From contig SEEL01000003.1 of assembly GCA_004144345.1 (NCBI GenBank), positions 1 through 64,000 of the forward strand: a DNA stretch of 64,000 nucleotides. The letters run 5' to 3'. Position numbers and translations under genes: made by a program. Of this stretch, positions 43,120 through 51,932 are shown one piece after another. The notes below the pieces were generated by a model, which had not been told where the DNA came from, searched no databases, and saw only the letters and a program-made list of their open reading frames with translations. The DNA is from Hyphomicrobiales bacterium (GTDB taxonomy: Bacteria > Pseudomonadota > Alphaproteobacteria > Rhizobiales > Devosiaceae). Each line of letters starts with the position of its first letter. The stretch's first letter is position 1.

Positions 43120-43147
43120 GCGGATCGGCGTTGATGCGCCGGTCCGC
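43120..43147 (+). terminator. Hairpin after the Liv-type binding-protein gene
   Basis: GCGGATCGGCG (43120-43130) pairs with CGCCGGTCCGC (43137-43147) through 11 bp including one G-T pair, with a 6-base loop. No T tract. It separates the highly expressed binding-protein gene from the permease gene 30 bases further on. Confidence 0.65.
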
Positions 43148-43176
43148 CTCCTCAGGGGCTGAAACGGGGCGCGCGG

Positions 43177-44115
43177 ATGACCGTCTTCGACATCTTCACG
43201 AACCAGTTGCTGAACGGCATCGTGCTGGGCTCGTTCTACGCGCTGGTGGCGCTGGGGTACACCATGGTGTTCGGCGTGGTGAAGCTGCTCAACTTCGCCC
43301 ATGGCGAGTTGTACATGGTCGGTGGCTTCGCCGGCTTTCTCGTCCTCTCCTTCCTCTCCCCGTTCATCGGCGCCGGCTGGTTCGGCGTGGCCATCTCGAT
43401 GGTTCTCGCGATGATTGCGGTCGGCTTCCTCGGCGTTGTCATCGAGCGCGTGGCTTACGCCCCGATGCTCTCCGCACCGCGTCTCTCCATCCTCATTACC
43501 GCTCTTGCCGTGTCGCTCGTGTTGCAGAACGGCATGCTGGCGCTGACCAAGGGCCAGTACGTGCCGTTCGGCTCGGCGCTCGGCTTCGGCGGCATCAATC
43601 TGGGCAAGCTCTTTATCAGCTACAACCAGATGATCCTGGTGGGCGTCGCCGCCCTGCTGATGCTCAGCCTCGAAATGTTCGTGTCGCGCACCCAATATGG
43701 CCGCGCCATGCGCGCCGTCGCGGTCGACAAGGACATGAGCCGGCTGATGGGCATCAACGTCAACGCCATCATCGCGGTGACGTTCTTCGTCGGCTCGGCG
43801 CTCGCCGCCGCCGCCGGCACCATGGCCGGCGCCTTCTACGGCTCGCTCTGGTACTTCATGGGCTTCCTGATTGGCCTCAAGGCCTTCACCGCGGCGGTGA
43901 TCGGCGGCATCGGCTCGATCCCCGGCGCCATGCTGGGCGGCCTGATCCTCGGCCTGCTCGAAAGCTTCGCCACGCAGCTCGACCTGCGCGGTATGGGCAT
44001 TCCCTTCAAGGTCGGCAGCGAATGGAAGGACGTGTTCTCCTTCTCCGTGCTGATCCTGATCCTCGTCCTCAAGCCGACGGGTCTGCTCGGCAAACCAGAG
44101 CAGGAGCGTATGTGA
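43177..44115 (+). CDS. livH: Liv-type ABC transporter permease LivH
   Basis: A 312-residue inner-membrane permease. The start QLLNGIVLGSFYALVALGYTMVFGVVKLLNFAHGELYMVGGF is the LivH hallmark, and the coupling region GRAMRAVAVDKDMSRLMGINVNAIIAVTFFVGSALAAAAG follows. The C-terminal GLKAFTAAVIGGIGSIPGAMLGG is also typical. It partners LivM, and its stop overlaps the LivM start by one base (TGATG). Confidence 0.95.
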   Translation: MTVFDIFTNQLLNGIVLGSFYALVALGYTMVFGVVKLLNFAHGELYMVGGFAGFLVLSFLSPFIGAGWFGVAISMVLAMIAVGFLGVVIERVAYAPMLSAPRLSILITALAVSLVLQNGMLALTKGQYVPFGSALGFGGINLGKLFISYNQMILVGVAALLMLSLEMFVSRTQYGRAMRAVAVDKDMSRLMGINVNAIIAVTFFVGSALAAAAGTMAGAFYGSLWYFMGFLIGLKAFTAAVIGGIGSIPGAMLGGLILGLLESFATQLDLRGMGIPFKVGSEWKDVFSFSVLILILVLKPTGLLGKPEQERM

Positions 44116-45089
44116 TGGCGCAACTGCCCGAACGTCCGAGCTCCTGGGGCGGCCTGTCGGCCATCCTCGATACCCGTGCCAAGCAGGCGACGGTGATCTG
44201 CGTATTGCTGCTGGTGATGGCGGTGGTGCCCTTTGTCACCAATGACTACATCACCGTGATCGTGACGCATGCGCTGCTCTATGTGGTGCTGGCGCTGGGC
44301 CTGAACATCGTGGTCGGCTATGCCGGGCTGCTCGATCTCGGCTTTGCCGCCTTCTTCGCCGTTGGCGCCTACACGGTCGGCATCACCACGCAATATTTCG
44401 GCCTCAACTTCTGGCTGGCCCTGCCGCTCGCGGTTTTCTTTGCGAGCATCGCCGGTGTCATCATCGGCACGCCGACGCTGCGACTGCGCTCCGACTATCT
44501 GGCGATCGTGACGCTGGGCTTCGGCGAGATCGTCCGGCTGACGGCGCGCAACCTCCGCGAGACCGGCGGCGCGAGCGGCATCCGGGGCATCGAGTCGCCC
44601 TGGATCTTCGGCTACCACGTCCAGAGCAACATCGACTTCTACTTCGTGTTCCTCATTCTTGCGATCATCGGCGTCATCGTCTCGGTGCGGCTGGCCAATT
44701 CGCGGCTCGGGCGCGCCTGGCTCTATGTGCGCCATGACGAGGACGCTGCCGAAGCGATGGGCATCGACCGCGTGAAGGTGAAGCTCGCGGCTTATGTCGT
44801 GGGCGCCATCTACGGCGCCATCGGCGGTGCGTTCTTTGCGGCCAATCTGGGCGCGATCTCGCCCGAGAGCTTTTCGTTCCGCCAGTCGGTCGAAATCCTG
44901 ATGGTCGTCATCCTCGGCGGCATCGGCAAGATCCCCGGCGTGATCCTCGGCGCCTTCATCGTGATCCTGACGCCGGAGTTGCTGCGTGAAGTTGGCGATC
45001 TGCGCTACTTCATCTTCGCGATCGGCCTGCTGCTGATCATGCTGTTCCGCCCCAGCGGCATCTGGCCGGCAGCGAGGGGTAAGAAATGA
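44115..45089 (+). CDS. livM: Liv-type ABC transporter permease LivM
   Basis: A 324-residue permease with about ten helices. ALGLNIVVGYAGLLDLGFAAFFAVGAYTVG and GTPTLRLRSDYLAIVTLGFGEIVRLTARN are the LivM signatures; the coupling loop is WLYVRHDEDAAEAMGIDRVKVKLAAYVVGA. The ATG at 44115 is chosen, although a GTG three bases earlier is equally in frame. It overlaps livG by four bases. With LivH it forms the channel for the ligand of the binding protein at 41998. Confidence 0.95.
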   Translation: MAQLPERPSSWGGLSAILDTRAKQATVICVLLLVMAVVPFVTNDYITVIVTHALLYVVLALGLNIVVGYAGLLDLGFAAFFAVGAYTVGITTQYFGLNFWLALPLAVFFASIAGVIIGTPTLRLRSDYLAIVTLGFGEIVRLTARNLRETGGASGIRGIESPWIFGYHVQSNIDFYFVFLILAIIGVIVSVRLANSRLGRAWLYVRHDEDAAEAMGIDRVKVKLAAYVVGAIYGAIGGAFFAANLGAISPESFSFRQSVEILMVVILGGIGKIPGVILGAFIVILTPELLREVGDLRYFIFAIGLLLIMLFRPSGIWPAARGKK

Positions 45090-45868
45090 CCCTCCTCGAA
45101 CTCAAGGGCGTGAGCCTGAGCTTTTCCGGCAGCAATGTGCTGCAGGATGTCGACTTCAGCGTACCGGCGGGCGCTGTGGTGAGCCTGATCGGCCCCAATG
45201 GCGCCGGCAAGACCTCGCTGTTCAACTGCATAACGGGGTTCTACAAGCCGCAGCACGGCTCGATCCGCGTCGATGGCACGGAGACGCTGAAGCTCAAGCC
45301 GCACCAGGTAACGCGCCTCGGCATCGCCCGCACGTTCCAGAACGTGCGGTTGTTCCGCGAGATGAGCGTGACCGAGAATGTCATGTCGGGCATGCATTGC
45401 CGGACCAGTTCCGGCATCGTCGACGCGATCCTGCGGCTGCCGTCGCAGCGCCGCGAAGAGGCCGAGATCAGGGCCTTTGCCGAGGACTGCCTGACCTTCG
45501 TCGGCCTGACCGAAGGCTGGGAGCGCGAGGCGACCACCCTGCCCTATGGCTGGCAGCGCCGCGTCGAGATCGCCCGCGCCCTCGCTACCCAGCCGAAACT
45601 GCTGCTGCTGGACGAGCCGGCCGCCGGCCTGACCTCGGGCGAGAAGGAAGAACTGCTCGGCCTCATCGCCCGCATTCGCGACGAACGGGGAATCTCGGTG
45701 CTGCTGATCGAACACGATACTGGCCTCGTGATGCGCGTCTCGGAACGCGTCAGCGTGCTCGACCACGGCGTCATGATCGCCGAAGGGACCGCCAAGGAAA
45801 TCCAGGCCAACCCGAAGGTGATCGAGGCCTATCTGGGCGTTGAAGACGGGGAGGAAGCTCTTGGCTGA
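45086..45868 (+). CDS. livG: Liv-type ABC transporter ATP-binding protein LivG
   Basis: A 260-residue ATPase. Walker A GPNGAGKTS, the RTFQNVRLFREMSV Q-loop region and Walker B LLLLDEPAAGL are intact. The signature reads LPYGWQRRVEIARAL, where most LivG proteins have LPYGQQRRLEIARAL; the Q-to-W change in the ABC signature is conspicuous. The C-terminal tail PKVIEAYLGVED contains the usual YLG motif. It overlaps livM at its start and livF at its end. Confidence 0.94.
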   Translation: MTLLELKGVSLSFSGSNVLQDVDFSVPAGAVVSLIGPNGAGKTSLFNCITGFYKPQHGSIRVDGTETLKLKPHQVTRLGIARTFQNVRLFREMSVTENVMSGMHCRTSSGIVDAILRLPSQRREEAEIRAFAEDCLTFVGLTEGWEREATTLPYGWQRRVEIARALATQPKLLLLDEPAAGLTSGEKEELLGLIARIRDERGISVLLIEHDTGLVMRVSERVSVLDHGVMIAEGTAKEIQANPKVIEAYLGVEDGEEALG

Positions 45869-46583
45869 CTCCGACATCATCCTCAAGCTCGAGGGCATTG
45901 CGAGCTCCTACGGCAAGATCGACGCCGTCAAAGGCATCGACCTTGAAGTGCGGCGCGGCCAGATCGTGACGCTGCTCGGCGCTAATGGCGCCGGTAAGAC
46001 AACGACGCTGAAGACTATTTCTGGCCTCGTGCGCGCCCGCACCGGCCGGGTGATCTTCGATGGCACCGACGTCACGCAGATGCCCGCCCACATCATCGCG
46101 CGCACCGGCCTCGTGCATGTGCCCGAGGGGCGGCATGTGCTGCGCGGCCTCAGCGTCCGTGAGAACCTCGAACTCGGCGCCTTCACCGTGAAGGACCCGG
46201 CCACCCGCCGCAGCCGCCTCGAAGAAGTGTTCGAGCTGTTCCCGATCCTGCGCAAGCGGGCCAATTCCGACGGCTCGCTGCTGTCGGGCGGCGAACAGCA
46301 GATGCTCGCTATCGGCCGCGCGCTGATGCACGGTCCGAAAATCCTGCTGCTCGACGAGCCCTCGATGGGCCTTGCGCCCAAGCTCGTGCTCGAGACGATG
46401 AAGATCGTCAAACGGCTGAACGAAGCCGGCACGACGATCCTGCTCGTCGAACAGAACGCGCGCCTCGCGCTCAAGCTTGCGCATTATGGCTATGTGCTCG
46501 AGAGCGGCGTCATCAAGCTTCAGGGGCCGGCAGCAGATCTGCGTGCCGACCCGTCCATCGTTCAGGCCTATCTGGGTACCTGA
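45861..46583 (+). CDS. livF: Liv-type ABC transporter ATP-binding protein LivF
   Basis: A 240-residue ATPase with Walker A GANGAGKTTT, signature LLSGGEQQMLAIGRALM and Walker B LLLLDEPSMGLAP, all typical LivF. The start is the TTG at 45861, because a strong GGGGAGGA site lies five bases upstream and the usual length results; an earlier TTG at 45840 would add seven residues within livG. It overlaps livG by eight bases and completes the transporter. Confidence 0.94.
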   Translation: MADSDIILKLEGIASSYGKIDAVKGIDLEVRRGQIVTLLGANGAGKTTTLKTISGLVRARTGRVIFDGTDVTQMPAHIIARTGLVHVPEGRHVLRGLSVRENLELGAFTVKDPATRRSRLEEVFELFPILRKRANSDGSLLSGGEQQMLAIGRALMHGPKILLLDEPSMGLAPKLVLETMKIVKRLNEAGTTILLVEQNARLALKLAHYGYVLESGVIKLQGPAADLRADPSIVQAYLGT

Positions 46584-46616
46584 CTTCCCTCCCCCAAACC
46601 TACAGGACTAGTTGAA

Positions 46617-47525
46617 ATGACCTCCATCTTTCACGGCGTAATTCCCGCCCTGATGACCGAAATGAAGCAGGATGGCGCGCTCGACCACGAAGCGACCTCG
46701 CGCCATCTCGAGAGCTGCATCTCGGCCGGCTGCAACGGCTTCGTCATGCTCGGCACGCTCGGCGAGAACTCGTCGCTGTCGTATGATGAAAAGGAAGCCG
46801 TGGTCCGCAATGCGGTGCAGACCGTCAACGGCCGCGCGCCCATCATCGTCGGCGTTGCCGAATACACCACCGACCTCGCCATCACGACCTCGCGTCGCAT
46901 GCAGGCGGCCGGTGCTTCGGGCATCATGGCGCTGCCCACCATGGTCTACCAGCAGGATGCGCGCGAGGGCGAGCACCACTTCCGCACGCTGGCGCGCAAC
47001 ACCGAACTGCCGATCATGATCTACAACAACCGCCCGGCCTACAAGCTGGACCTGCTGCCGGAATCCTTCGCCGCGCTCGCCGATGAAAAGAACATCGTCG
47101 CCGTCAAGGAATCGAGCCATGACAGCCGCCGCATCACCGACATGATCAATCTGCTCGGCGACCGCTTCCAGATCGTTTGCGGCGTTGACGATCTGATGCT
47201 CGAGAACGTGCTGTTCGGCGCCGTCGGCTGGGTCTCGGGCCTCACCAACTCGTTCCCGCGTGAAAGTGTCGAGATGTATCGCCTTGCGACCACCGGCAAG
47301 ATCGCCGAAGCGCTCGAGCTCTATCGCTGGTTCATGCCGATGCTGCATCTCGATGTGGCCGTGAAGCTGGTGCAGTACATCAAGCTCGCCAACCAGATCG
47401 CCGGCGAAGGCAAGGAATGGGTCCGCCCGCCGCGCCTGCCGCTGATCGGCGAAGAGCGCGCCCGGATCGAGGCCATCGTCAACCAGGCCATGGCCACCCG
47501 TCCCAAGCTCGCCAAGGCTGCCTAG
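46617..47525 (+). CDS. DapA-family lyase, probable 1-pyrroline-4-hydroxy-2-carboxylate deaminase
   Basis: A 302-residue TIM-barrel enzyme of the dihydrodipicolinate synthase family. The Schiff-base lysine is K164 (IVAVKESSHDSRR), the partner tyrosine Y136 (IMIYNNRPAY), and the substrate loop reads GTLGEN (46-51). In hydroxyproline catabolism a DapA-like enzyme deaminates and dehydrates 1-pyrroline-4-hydroxy-2-carboxylate to alpha-ketoglutaric semialdehyde. The neighbouring epimerase and D-amino-acid dehydrogenase supply the preceding steps, which favours this role over true DapA. The semialdehyde dehydrogenase that should follow is not in the window. Confidence 0.85.
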   Translation: MTSIFHGVIPALMTEMKQDGALDHEATSRHLESCISAGCNGFVMLGTLGENSSLSYDEKEAVVRNAVQTVNGRAPIIVGVAEYTTDLAITTSRRMQAAGASGIMALPTMVYQQDAREGEHHFRTLARNTELPIMIYNNRPAYKLDLLPESFAALADEKNIVAVKESSHDSRRITDMINLLGDRFQIVCGVDDLMLENVLFGAVGWVSGLTNSFPRESVEMYRLATTGKIAEALELYRWFMPMLHLDVAVKLVQYIKLANQIAGEGKEWVRPPRLPLIGEERARIEAIVNQAMATRPKLAKAA

Positions 47526-48772
47526 TGATCACCGAGACTGTCGACGTCGCCATCGTGGGTGGCGGCATCATCGGCATCTGCGCGGCCTTCAAGCTGCAGG
47601 AGGCTGGCCGCACGACGCTGCTGATCGACCGCAAGGGACTGGCGGAGGAGACGAGCCGCGGCAATGCCGGCGCGTTCGCTTTCTCCGACGTCATCCCGAT
47701 GGCCAATTCGGGCGTCTTGCAGAAGCTGCCGAAATGGCTCAGCGACCCCTTGGGGCCGCTGACCATCCGGCCCGAATATCTGGCGCAGATCACGCCCTGG
47801 ATGATGCGCTTCTGGCGCGCCGGCTGGCCCGACCGGGTCGCCGCCAGTATCCGGGCGCAGAGCGCCCTGATGCGCGTGGCACGCAGCGAAGCAGAGTCGC
47901 TGATCACCAATGCCGGCCTTGAACATCTGATCCGCCGCGACGGCGTGCTCGAACTCTATGAGAGCGAGAGCGAGTTGCGTGGCACCGCCAAGGACGACGC
48001 CGCCAAGGCTGCGGAAGGCATCGAGTTCCGCCACGTTCGCGGCGCCGAACTCGCCGAGCTGCAGCCGGGCCTGTCGCCGAAGATCGTCGCGGGGACCTTC
48101 ATTCCCAAATGGGAGACCGTGCAGGACCCCTATGACTATGCCCTTGCGGTGGCCGAGGCAGCGACGGCGCGCGGCGCATCGTTCCGCAAGGCCGAGGTCA
48201 CGCAACTGCGCCCGCAGGACGATGGCGTCATCATCGAGCTGAGCGACGGTACGGCGATCCGTGCCAAGCAGGTCGTCGTGGCGGGGGGCGCCTGGTCGAA
48301 GCGGCTGACGTCGCCGCTGGGTGACGACATCCCGCTCGAGACCGAGCGCGGCTACAACACGACGCTCCCCGGCTACAGCTTCGACCTCAAGCGCCAATTG
48401 TTCTTCGGCGGCCACGGCTTTGTCGTGACACCGCTGGCCTCGGGCATTCGTGTCGGTGGCGCCGTAGAACTGGGCGGGCTGAAGCTGCCGCCGAATTTCA
48501 AGCGCGCCGACGCCATGCTCACCAAGGCCGCCCGATTTATGCCGGGCCTCGCGACGACAGGTGGCAAGCAGTGGATGGGCTTCCGGCCCTCGCTGCCGGA
48601 TTCGCTGCCCGCCATTGGCTTCTCGCGCCGCTCGCGCAATATTGTCTATGCCTTCGGCCACGGCCATCTCGGCCTGACCCAGTCGGCCGGCACCGGCAAG
48701 CTGGTCGCCAATCTGTTGACCGGCGCAGCGCAGCCGATCGACATGTCACCCTTCTCCCCCCAGCGTTTCTGA
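47525..48772 (+). CDS. FAD-dependent D-amino-acid (D-hydroxyproline) dehydrogenase
   Basis: A 415-residue DadA-type oxidoreductase. The FAD-binding motif VAIVGGGIIGICAAFKLQEAG is at residues 9-29, ETSRGNAGAF follows near the flavin, and the C-terminus has RPSLPDSLPAIGFSRRSRNIVYAFGHGHLGLTQSAGTG. The GTG at 47525 overlaps the last base of the preceding stop codon. In the 4-hydroxyproline pathway such an enzyme oxidises cis-4-hydroxy-D-proline, the product of the epimerase encoded next, to the pyrroline acted on by the DapA-like enzyme. It is probably membrane-associated and passes electrons to the respiratory chain. Confidence 0.88.
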   Translation: MITETVDVAIVGGGIIGICAAFKLQEAGRTTLLIDRKGLAEETSRGNAGAFAFSDVIPMANSGVLQKLPKWLSDPLGPLTIRPEYLAQITPWMMRFWRAGWPDRVAASIRAQSALMRVARSEAESLITNAGLEHLIRRDGVLELYESESELRGTAKDDAAKAAEGIEFRHVRGAELAELQPGLSPKIVAGTFIPKWETVQDPYDYALAVAEAATARGASFRKAEVTQLRPQDDGVIIELSDGTAIRAKQVVVAGGAWSKRLTSPLGDDIPLETERGYNTTLPGYSFDLKRQLFFGGHGFVVTPLASGIRVGGAVELGGLKLPPNFKRADAMLTKAARFMPGLATTGGKQWMGFRPSLPDSLPAIGFSRRSRNIVYAFGHGHLGLTQSAGTGKLVANLLTGAAQPIDMSPFSPQRF

Positions 48773-48780
48773 GTCCCGAA

Positions 48781-49782
48781 ATGTCACGTCACATCTTCAC
48801 CTGCATCGACGGCCACACCTGCGGCAATCCGGTTCGCCTCGTCGCCGGCGGCGGCCCGCTGCTCAAGGGCAACTCGATGATGGAGCGGCGCGCCGATTTC
48901 CTCGAGCACCACGACTGGATCCGAAAGGGCCTGATGTTCGAGCCGCGCGGCCACGACGTGATGAGCGGCTCGATCCTCTATCCGCCGACGCGCGACGATT
49001 GCGATATCGCGATCCTGTTCATCGAGACCTCGGGCTGCCTCTATATGTGCGGCCACGGCACCATCGGCACCGTGACCATGGCGATCGAGAACGGCTTGAT
49101 GACGCCGAAGACGCCGGGCGTGGTCAATCTCGACGTGCCCGCCGGCAAGGTGGTCGCCGAATACACGATGGATGGCGAGTATGTGGACAAGGTCCGCCTC
49201 ACCAACGTGCCGAGCTTTCTTCATTCAACCGACCTCGAGATCGACGCCCCGGGCCTGGGCAAGCTGAAGGTCGACGTCGCCTATGGCGGCAATTTCTACT
49301 GCATCGTCGACCCGCAGGAGAACTTCACCGACATCGCCGACTACACGGTGGGCGATTTGCTGCGCTGGAGCCCGGCGCTGCGCAAGGCGATGAACGAGCG
49401 CTATGAGTTCATCCATCCCGAGAACGACAACATTCGCGGCTGCACCCACATCTTGTGGACCGGCAAACCCACCAACGCCGAGAATACCGCGCGCAACGCC
49501 GTGTTCTATGGCGACAAGGCCATCGACCGCTCGCCCTGCGGCACCGGGACCTCGGCGCGCATGGCGCAGTGGTTTGGCCGGGGCCGGCTGAAGGTGGGCG
49601 ATGCGTTCAATCATGAATCGATCATCGGCTCGGTATTCAACGGCCGCGTCGAGAAGGCGGTGAAGGTCGGCCAGTATGACGGCATCGTGCCCTCGATCGC
49701 CGGCTGGGCCCGCCAGACGGGACTGAACACCATCTATATCGATGACCGCGATCCGTTCGCGCATGGCTTCTCGCTGGTCTAG
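48781..49782 (+). CDS. 4-hydroxyproline 2-epimerase (proline racemase superfamily)
   Basis: A 333-residue enzyme of the proline racemase superfamily. Both catalytic cysteines are present: C90 in LYMCGHGTIG and C253 in RSPCGTGTSARMA, on two similar lobes. The Cys/Cys pair is used by proline racemases and 4-hydroxyproline 2-epimerases for two-base proton exchange. The neighbouring D-amino-acid dehydrogenase and DapA-like gene argue for conversion of trans-4-hydroxy-L-proline to cis-4-hydroxy-D-proline. The ATG at 48781 is the natural start, eight bases after the dehydrogenase stop. Confidence 0.9.
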   Translation: MSRHIFTCIDGHTCGNPVRLVAGGGPLLKGNSMMERRADFLEHHDWIRKGLMFEPRGHDVMSGSILYPPTRDDCDIAILFIETSGCLYMCGHGTIGTVTMAIENGLMTPKTPGVVNLDVPAGKVVAEYTMDGEYVDKVRLTNVPSFLHSTDLEIDAPGLGKLKVDVAYGGNFYCIVDPQENFTDIADYTVGDLLRWSPALRKAMNERYEFIHPENDNIRGCTHILWTGKPTNAENTARNAVFYGDKAIDRSPCGTGTSARMAQWFGRGRLKVGDAFNHESIIGSVFNGRVEKAVKVGQYDGIVPSIAGWARQTGLNTIYIDDRDPFAHGFSLV

Positions 49783-49791
49783 GAGGGCGAG

Positions 49792-50826
49792 TTGAGAAGC
49801 AGCCGCGCCATCCAGATCATTTCGTGCCACGCCGAGGGCGAGGTGGGGGATGTGATTGTCGGTGGCGTCGCTCCGCCGCCGGGCGAAACCCTGTGGGAGC
49901 AGTCGCGCTTCATCGCGCGCGACGAAACGCTGCGCAATTTCGTGCTGAACGAGCCGCGTGGCGGCGTCTTCCGCCACGTCAATCTGCTGGTGCCGCCGAA
50001 GGACCCGCGGGCGCAGATGGGCTTCATCATCATGGAGCCGGCGGACACCCCGCCGATGTCCGGCTCGAACTCGATCTGCGTGGCGACTGTGCTGCTCGAT
50101 ACCGGCATCGTGCCGATGACCGAGCCCGAAACTCGCCTCGTGCTCGAGGCGCCCGGGGGACTGGTTGAGATCGTCGCGCAATGCCGGGACGGCAAGGCGG
50201 AGCGTATCACCGTCACCAATGTGCCGAGCTTTGCCGACCGGCTCGACGCCACGCTGGAAGTCGAGGGCCTCGGCACGCTCACGGTCGACACCGCCTATGG
50301 CGGCGACAGCTTTGTCATCGTCGATGCGCCGGCGCTCGGCTTTGCCGTGACGCCGGACGAAGCGCGCGACCTCGCAACCACGGGCATGCGCATCACGCGC
50401 GCCGCCGACGAGCAGCTTGGCTTCTCGCACCCGACCAACAAGGACTGGGACCATTTCTCGTTCTGCCAGTTCGCCATGCCTGTGACGCGCGAGAACGGCG
50501 TGCTGACCGCTGCCAATGCGGTGGCGATCCGTCCGGGCAAGATCGACCGGTCGCCCACCGGCACCGGCGCCTCGGCGCGGATGGCGGTGATGCGGGCCAA
50601 GGGCCAGATGCAGGTGGGTGACCGCTACCTGGCGCGCTCGATCATCGGTTCCGAATTTCTGGGACGCATCGAGGCCGATACGACGCTGGGCGGGAGGCCA
50701 GCAATCATCCCGTCGATCTCGGGACGCGCCTGGATCAGCGGCACGCGCACCGAGATGCTCGACCCCGCCGATCCCTGGCCGCATGGCTATCGCCTCTCAG
50801 ACACCTGGCCCAGGACCCTCGAATGA
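49792..50826 (+). CDS. Proline racemase superfamily member with Ser/Thr active-site pair
   Basis: A 344-residue paralogue of its upstream neighbour in which both catalytic cysteines are replaced: S90 in PPMSGSNSI and T256 in [14 protein letters not shown]. Two-base racemisation is therefore unlikely. Known superfamily members with a Thr at the second position are trans-3-hydroxy-L-proline dehydratases, and some with Ser at the first are 3-hydroxyproline epimerases; this protein combines both changes. A dehydratase would form pyrroline-2-carboxylate, the substrate expected for the reductase encoded next. The start is TTG at 49792 with AGGAGG five bases upstream. Confidence 0.85.
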   Translation: MRSSRAIQIISCHAEGEVGDVIVGGVAPPPGETLWEQSRFIARDETLRNFVLNEPRGGVFRHVNLLVPPKDPRAQMGFIIMEPADTPPMSGSNSICVATVLLDTGIVPMTEPETRLVLEAPGGLVEIVAQCRDGKAERITVTNVPSFADRLDATLEVEGLGTLTVDTAYGGDSFVIVDAPALGFAVTPDEARDLATTGMRITRAADEQLGFSHPTNKDWDHFSFCQFAMPVTRENGVLTAANAVAIRPGKIDRSPTGTGASARMAVMRAKGQMQVGDRYLARSIIGSEFLGRIEADTTLGGRPAIIPSISGRAWISGTRTEMLDPADPWPHGYRLSDTWPRTLE

Positions 50827-51830
50827 CCACCCGCATTTCTTACGCCGAACTCGAAGCGCTGCTGCGCCAGATCTTCCTCAATCATGGCTGCTCGGAACAC
50901 GTTGCCGACCTCCTCGCCAGCAACATGGCCGGCGCCGAGCGCGATGGCGCGCACAGCCACGGCATCTTCCGCATCAAGGGAAATCTCGGCTCGATCGACA
51001 GCGGCTGGCTCGACCCGAAGGCGGTGCCGGTGTTGGAGGACGTCGCGCCCGCGATGCTGCGCGCCGATGGCCGCAACGGCTTCTCGCTGCCCGTATTGGC
51101 GATGGCGGCCGAGCCGCTGATGGCGAAGGCACGCGCCAACGGTATCGCGCTGCTCACGGTACGCAAGGCACACCATTTCAGCGCCGTCTGGCCCGACATC
51201 GAGCCCTTTGCCCGCGCGGGTTTCATCGCACTGGCGATGGTCAACTCCATGGCCAACGTCGTGCCGCATGGCGGCCATCGCCGGGTCTACGGCACCAATC
51301 CGATGGGCTTTGCCGTGCCGCGGCAGGACACGGACCCGCTGGTCTTCGACCAGGCGTCGAGCGCCATGGCCAATGGCGACGTGCAGATTGCGCGGCGCGA
51401 GGGGCGGCAATTGCCGCCCGGCACCGGCGTTGATCGCGACGGCAATCCGACCACCGATCCCAATGCGGTGCTCGAGGGCGGTGCGCTGCTGCCCTTTGGC
51501 GGACACAAGGGCTCGTCCATCGCCATGATGATGGAAATCATGGGCGCGGCGCTCGCCGGCAGCGACTATTCCTTCGAGATCGACTGGTCTGAACATCCCG
51601 GTGCGGCCACGCCACATGGCGGCCAAACCTACATCCTCATCGACCCGCAGCGCGGCGCCGTGAACTCTTTCGCCGACCGGCTCGAAGTGCTGATCGATGA
51701 AATCCATGACGCAGGACAAAGCCGCCTTCCGGCGGATCGGCGCTATGAAAACCGCCGGAATTCAATGGCTTATGGCATTCCCATCGAGGACGGCGCGCTG
51801 GCCGACGTGCGGCGGCTGGCGGAGGGATAA
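50823..51830 (+). CDS. LDH2/malate dehydrogenase-family reductase, probable pyrroline-2-carboxylate reductase
   Basis: A 335-residue NAD(P)H-dependent enzyme of the malate/L-lactate (LDH2, YlbC-like) family. Landmarks are [16 protein letters not shown] with the catalytic-type histidines, [29 protein letters not shown] and [25 protein letters not shown]. Family members in amino-acid operons reduce 1-pyrroline- or 1-piperideine-2-carboxylate to L-proline or L-pipecolate. The ATG overlaps the stop of the Ser/Thr racemase-like gene, so the two are coupled. A dehydratase plus reductase would convert trans-3-hydroxyproline to L-proline. Confidence 0.87.
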   Translation: MTTRISYAELEALLRQIFLNHGCSEHVADLLASNMAGAERDGAHSHGIFRIKGNLGSIDSGWLDPKAVPVLEDVAPAMLRADGRNGFSLPVLAMAAEPLMAKARANGIALLTVRKAHHFSAVWPDIEPFARAGFIALAMVNSMANVVPHGGHRRVYGTNPMGFAVPRQDTDPLVFDQASSAMANGDVQIARREGRQLPPGTGVDRDGNPTTDPNAVLEGGALLPFGGHKGSSIAMMMEIMGAALAGSDYSFEIDWSEHPGAATPHGGQTYILIDPQRGAVNSFADRLEVLIDEIHDAGQSRLPADRRYENRRNSMAYGIPIEDGALADVRRLAEG

Positions 51831-51932
51831 CGGCCCCGCAGGACCGCATTTACTATTCGCTCACCATTGCTTGATTAGGGTCATCGCAGATTGTCGACTG
51901 AGGTAGTCGAATGATTCGCGAGCCTGCCGCTG

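Noticed and set aside
43131-44114. Upstream extension of the LivM frame
   Set aside because: It is an alternate frame of livH. The protein similarity begins only at the start codon near 44115.
46617-47525. Assignment as true DapA (lysine biosynthesis)
   Set aside because: It sits within a hydroxyproline-type catabolic operon and lacks any lysine-pathway neighbour; a deaminase/aldolase role fits better.
49792-50826. Assignment as a proline racemase
   Set aside because: Both catalytic cysteines are replaced by Ser and Thr, so two-base racemisation is not expected.
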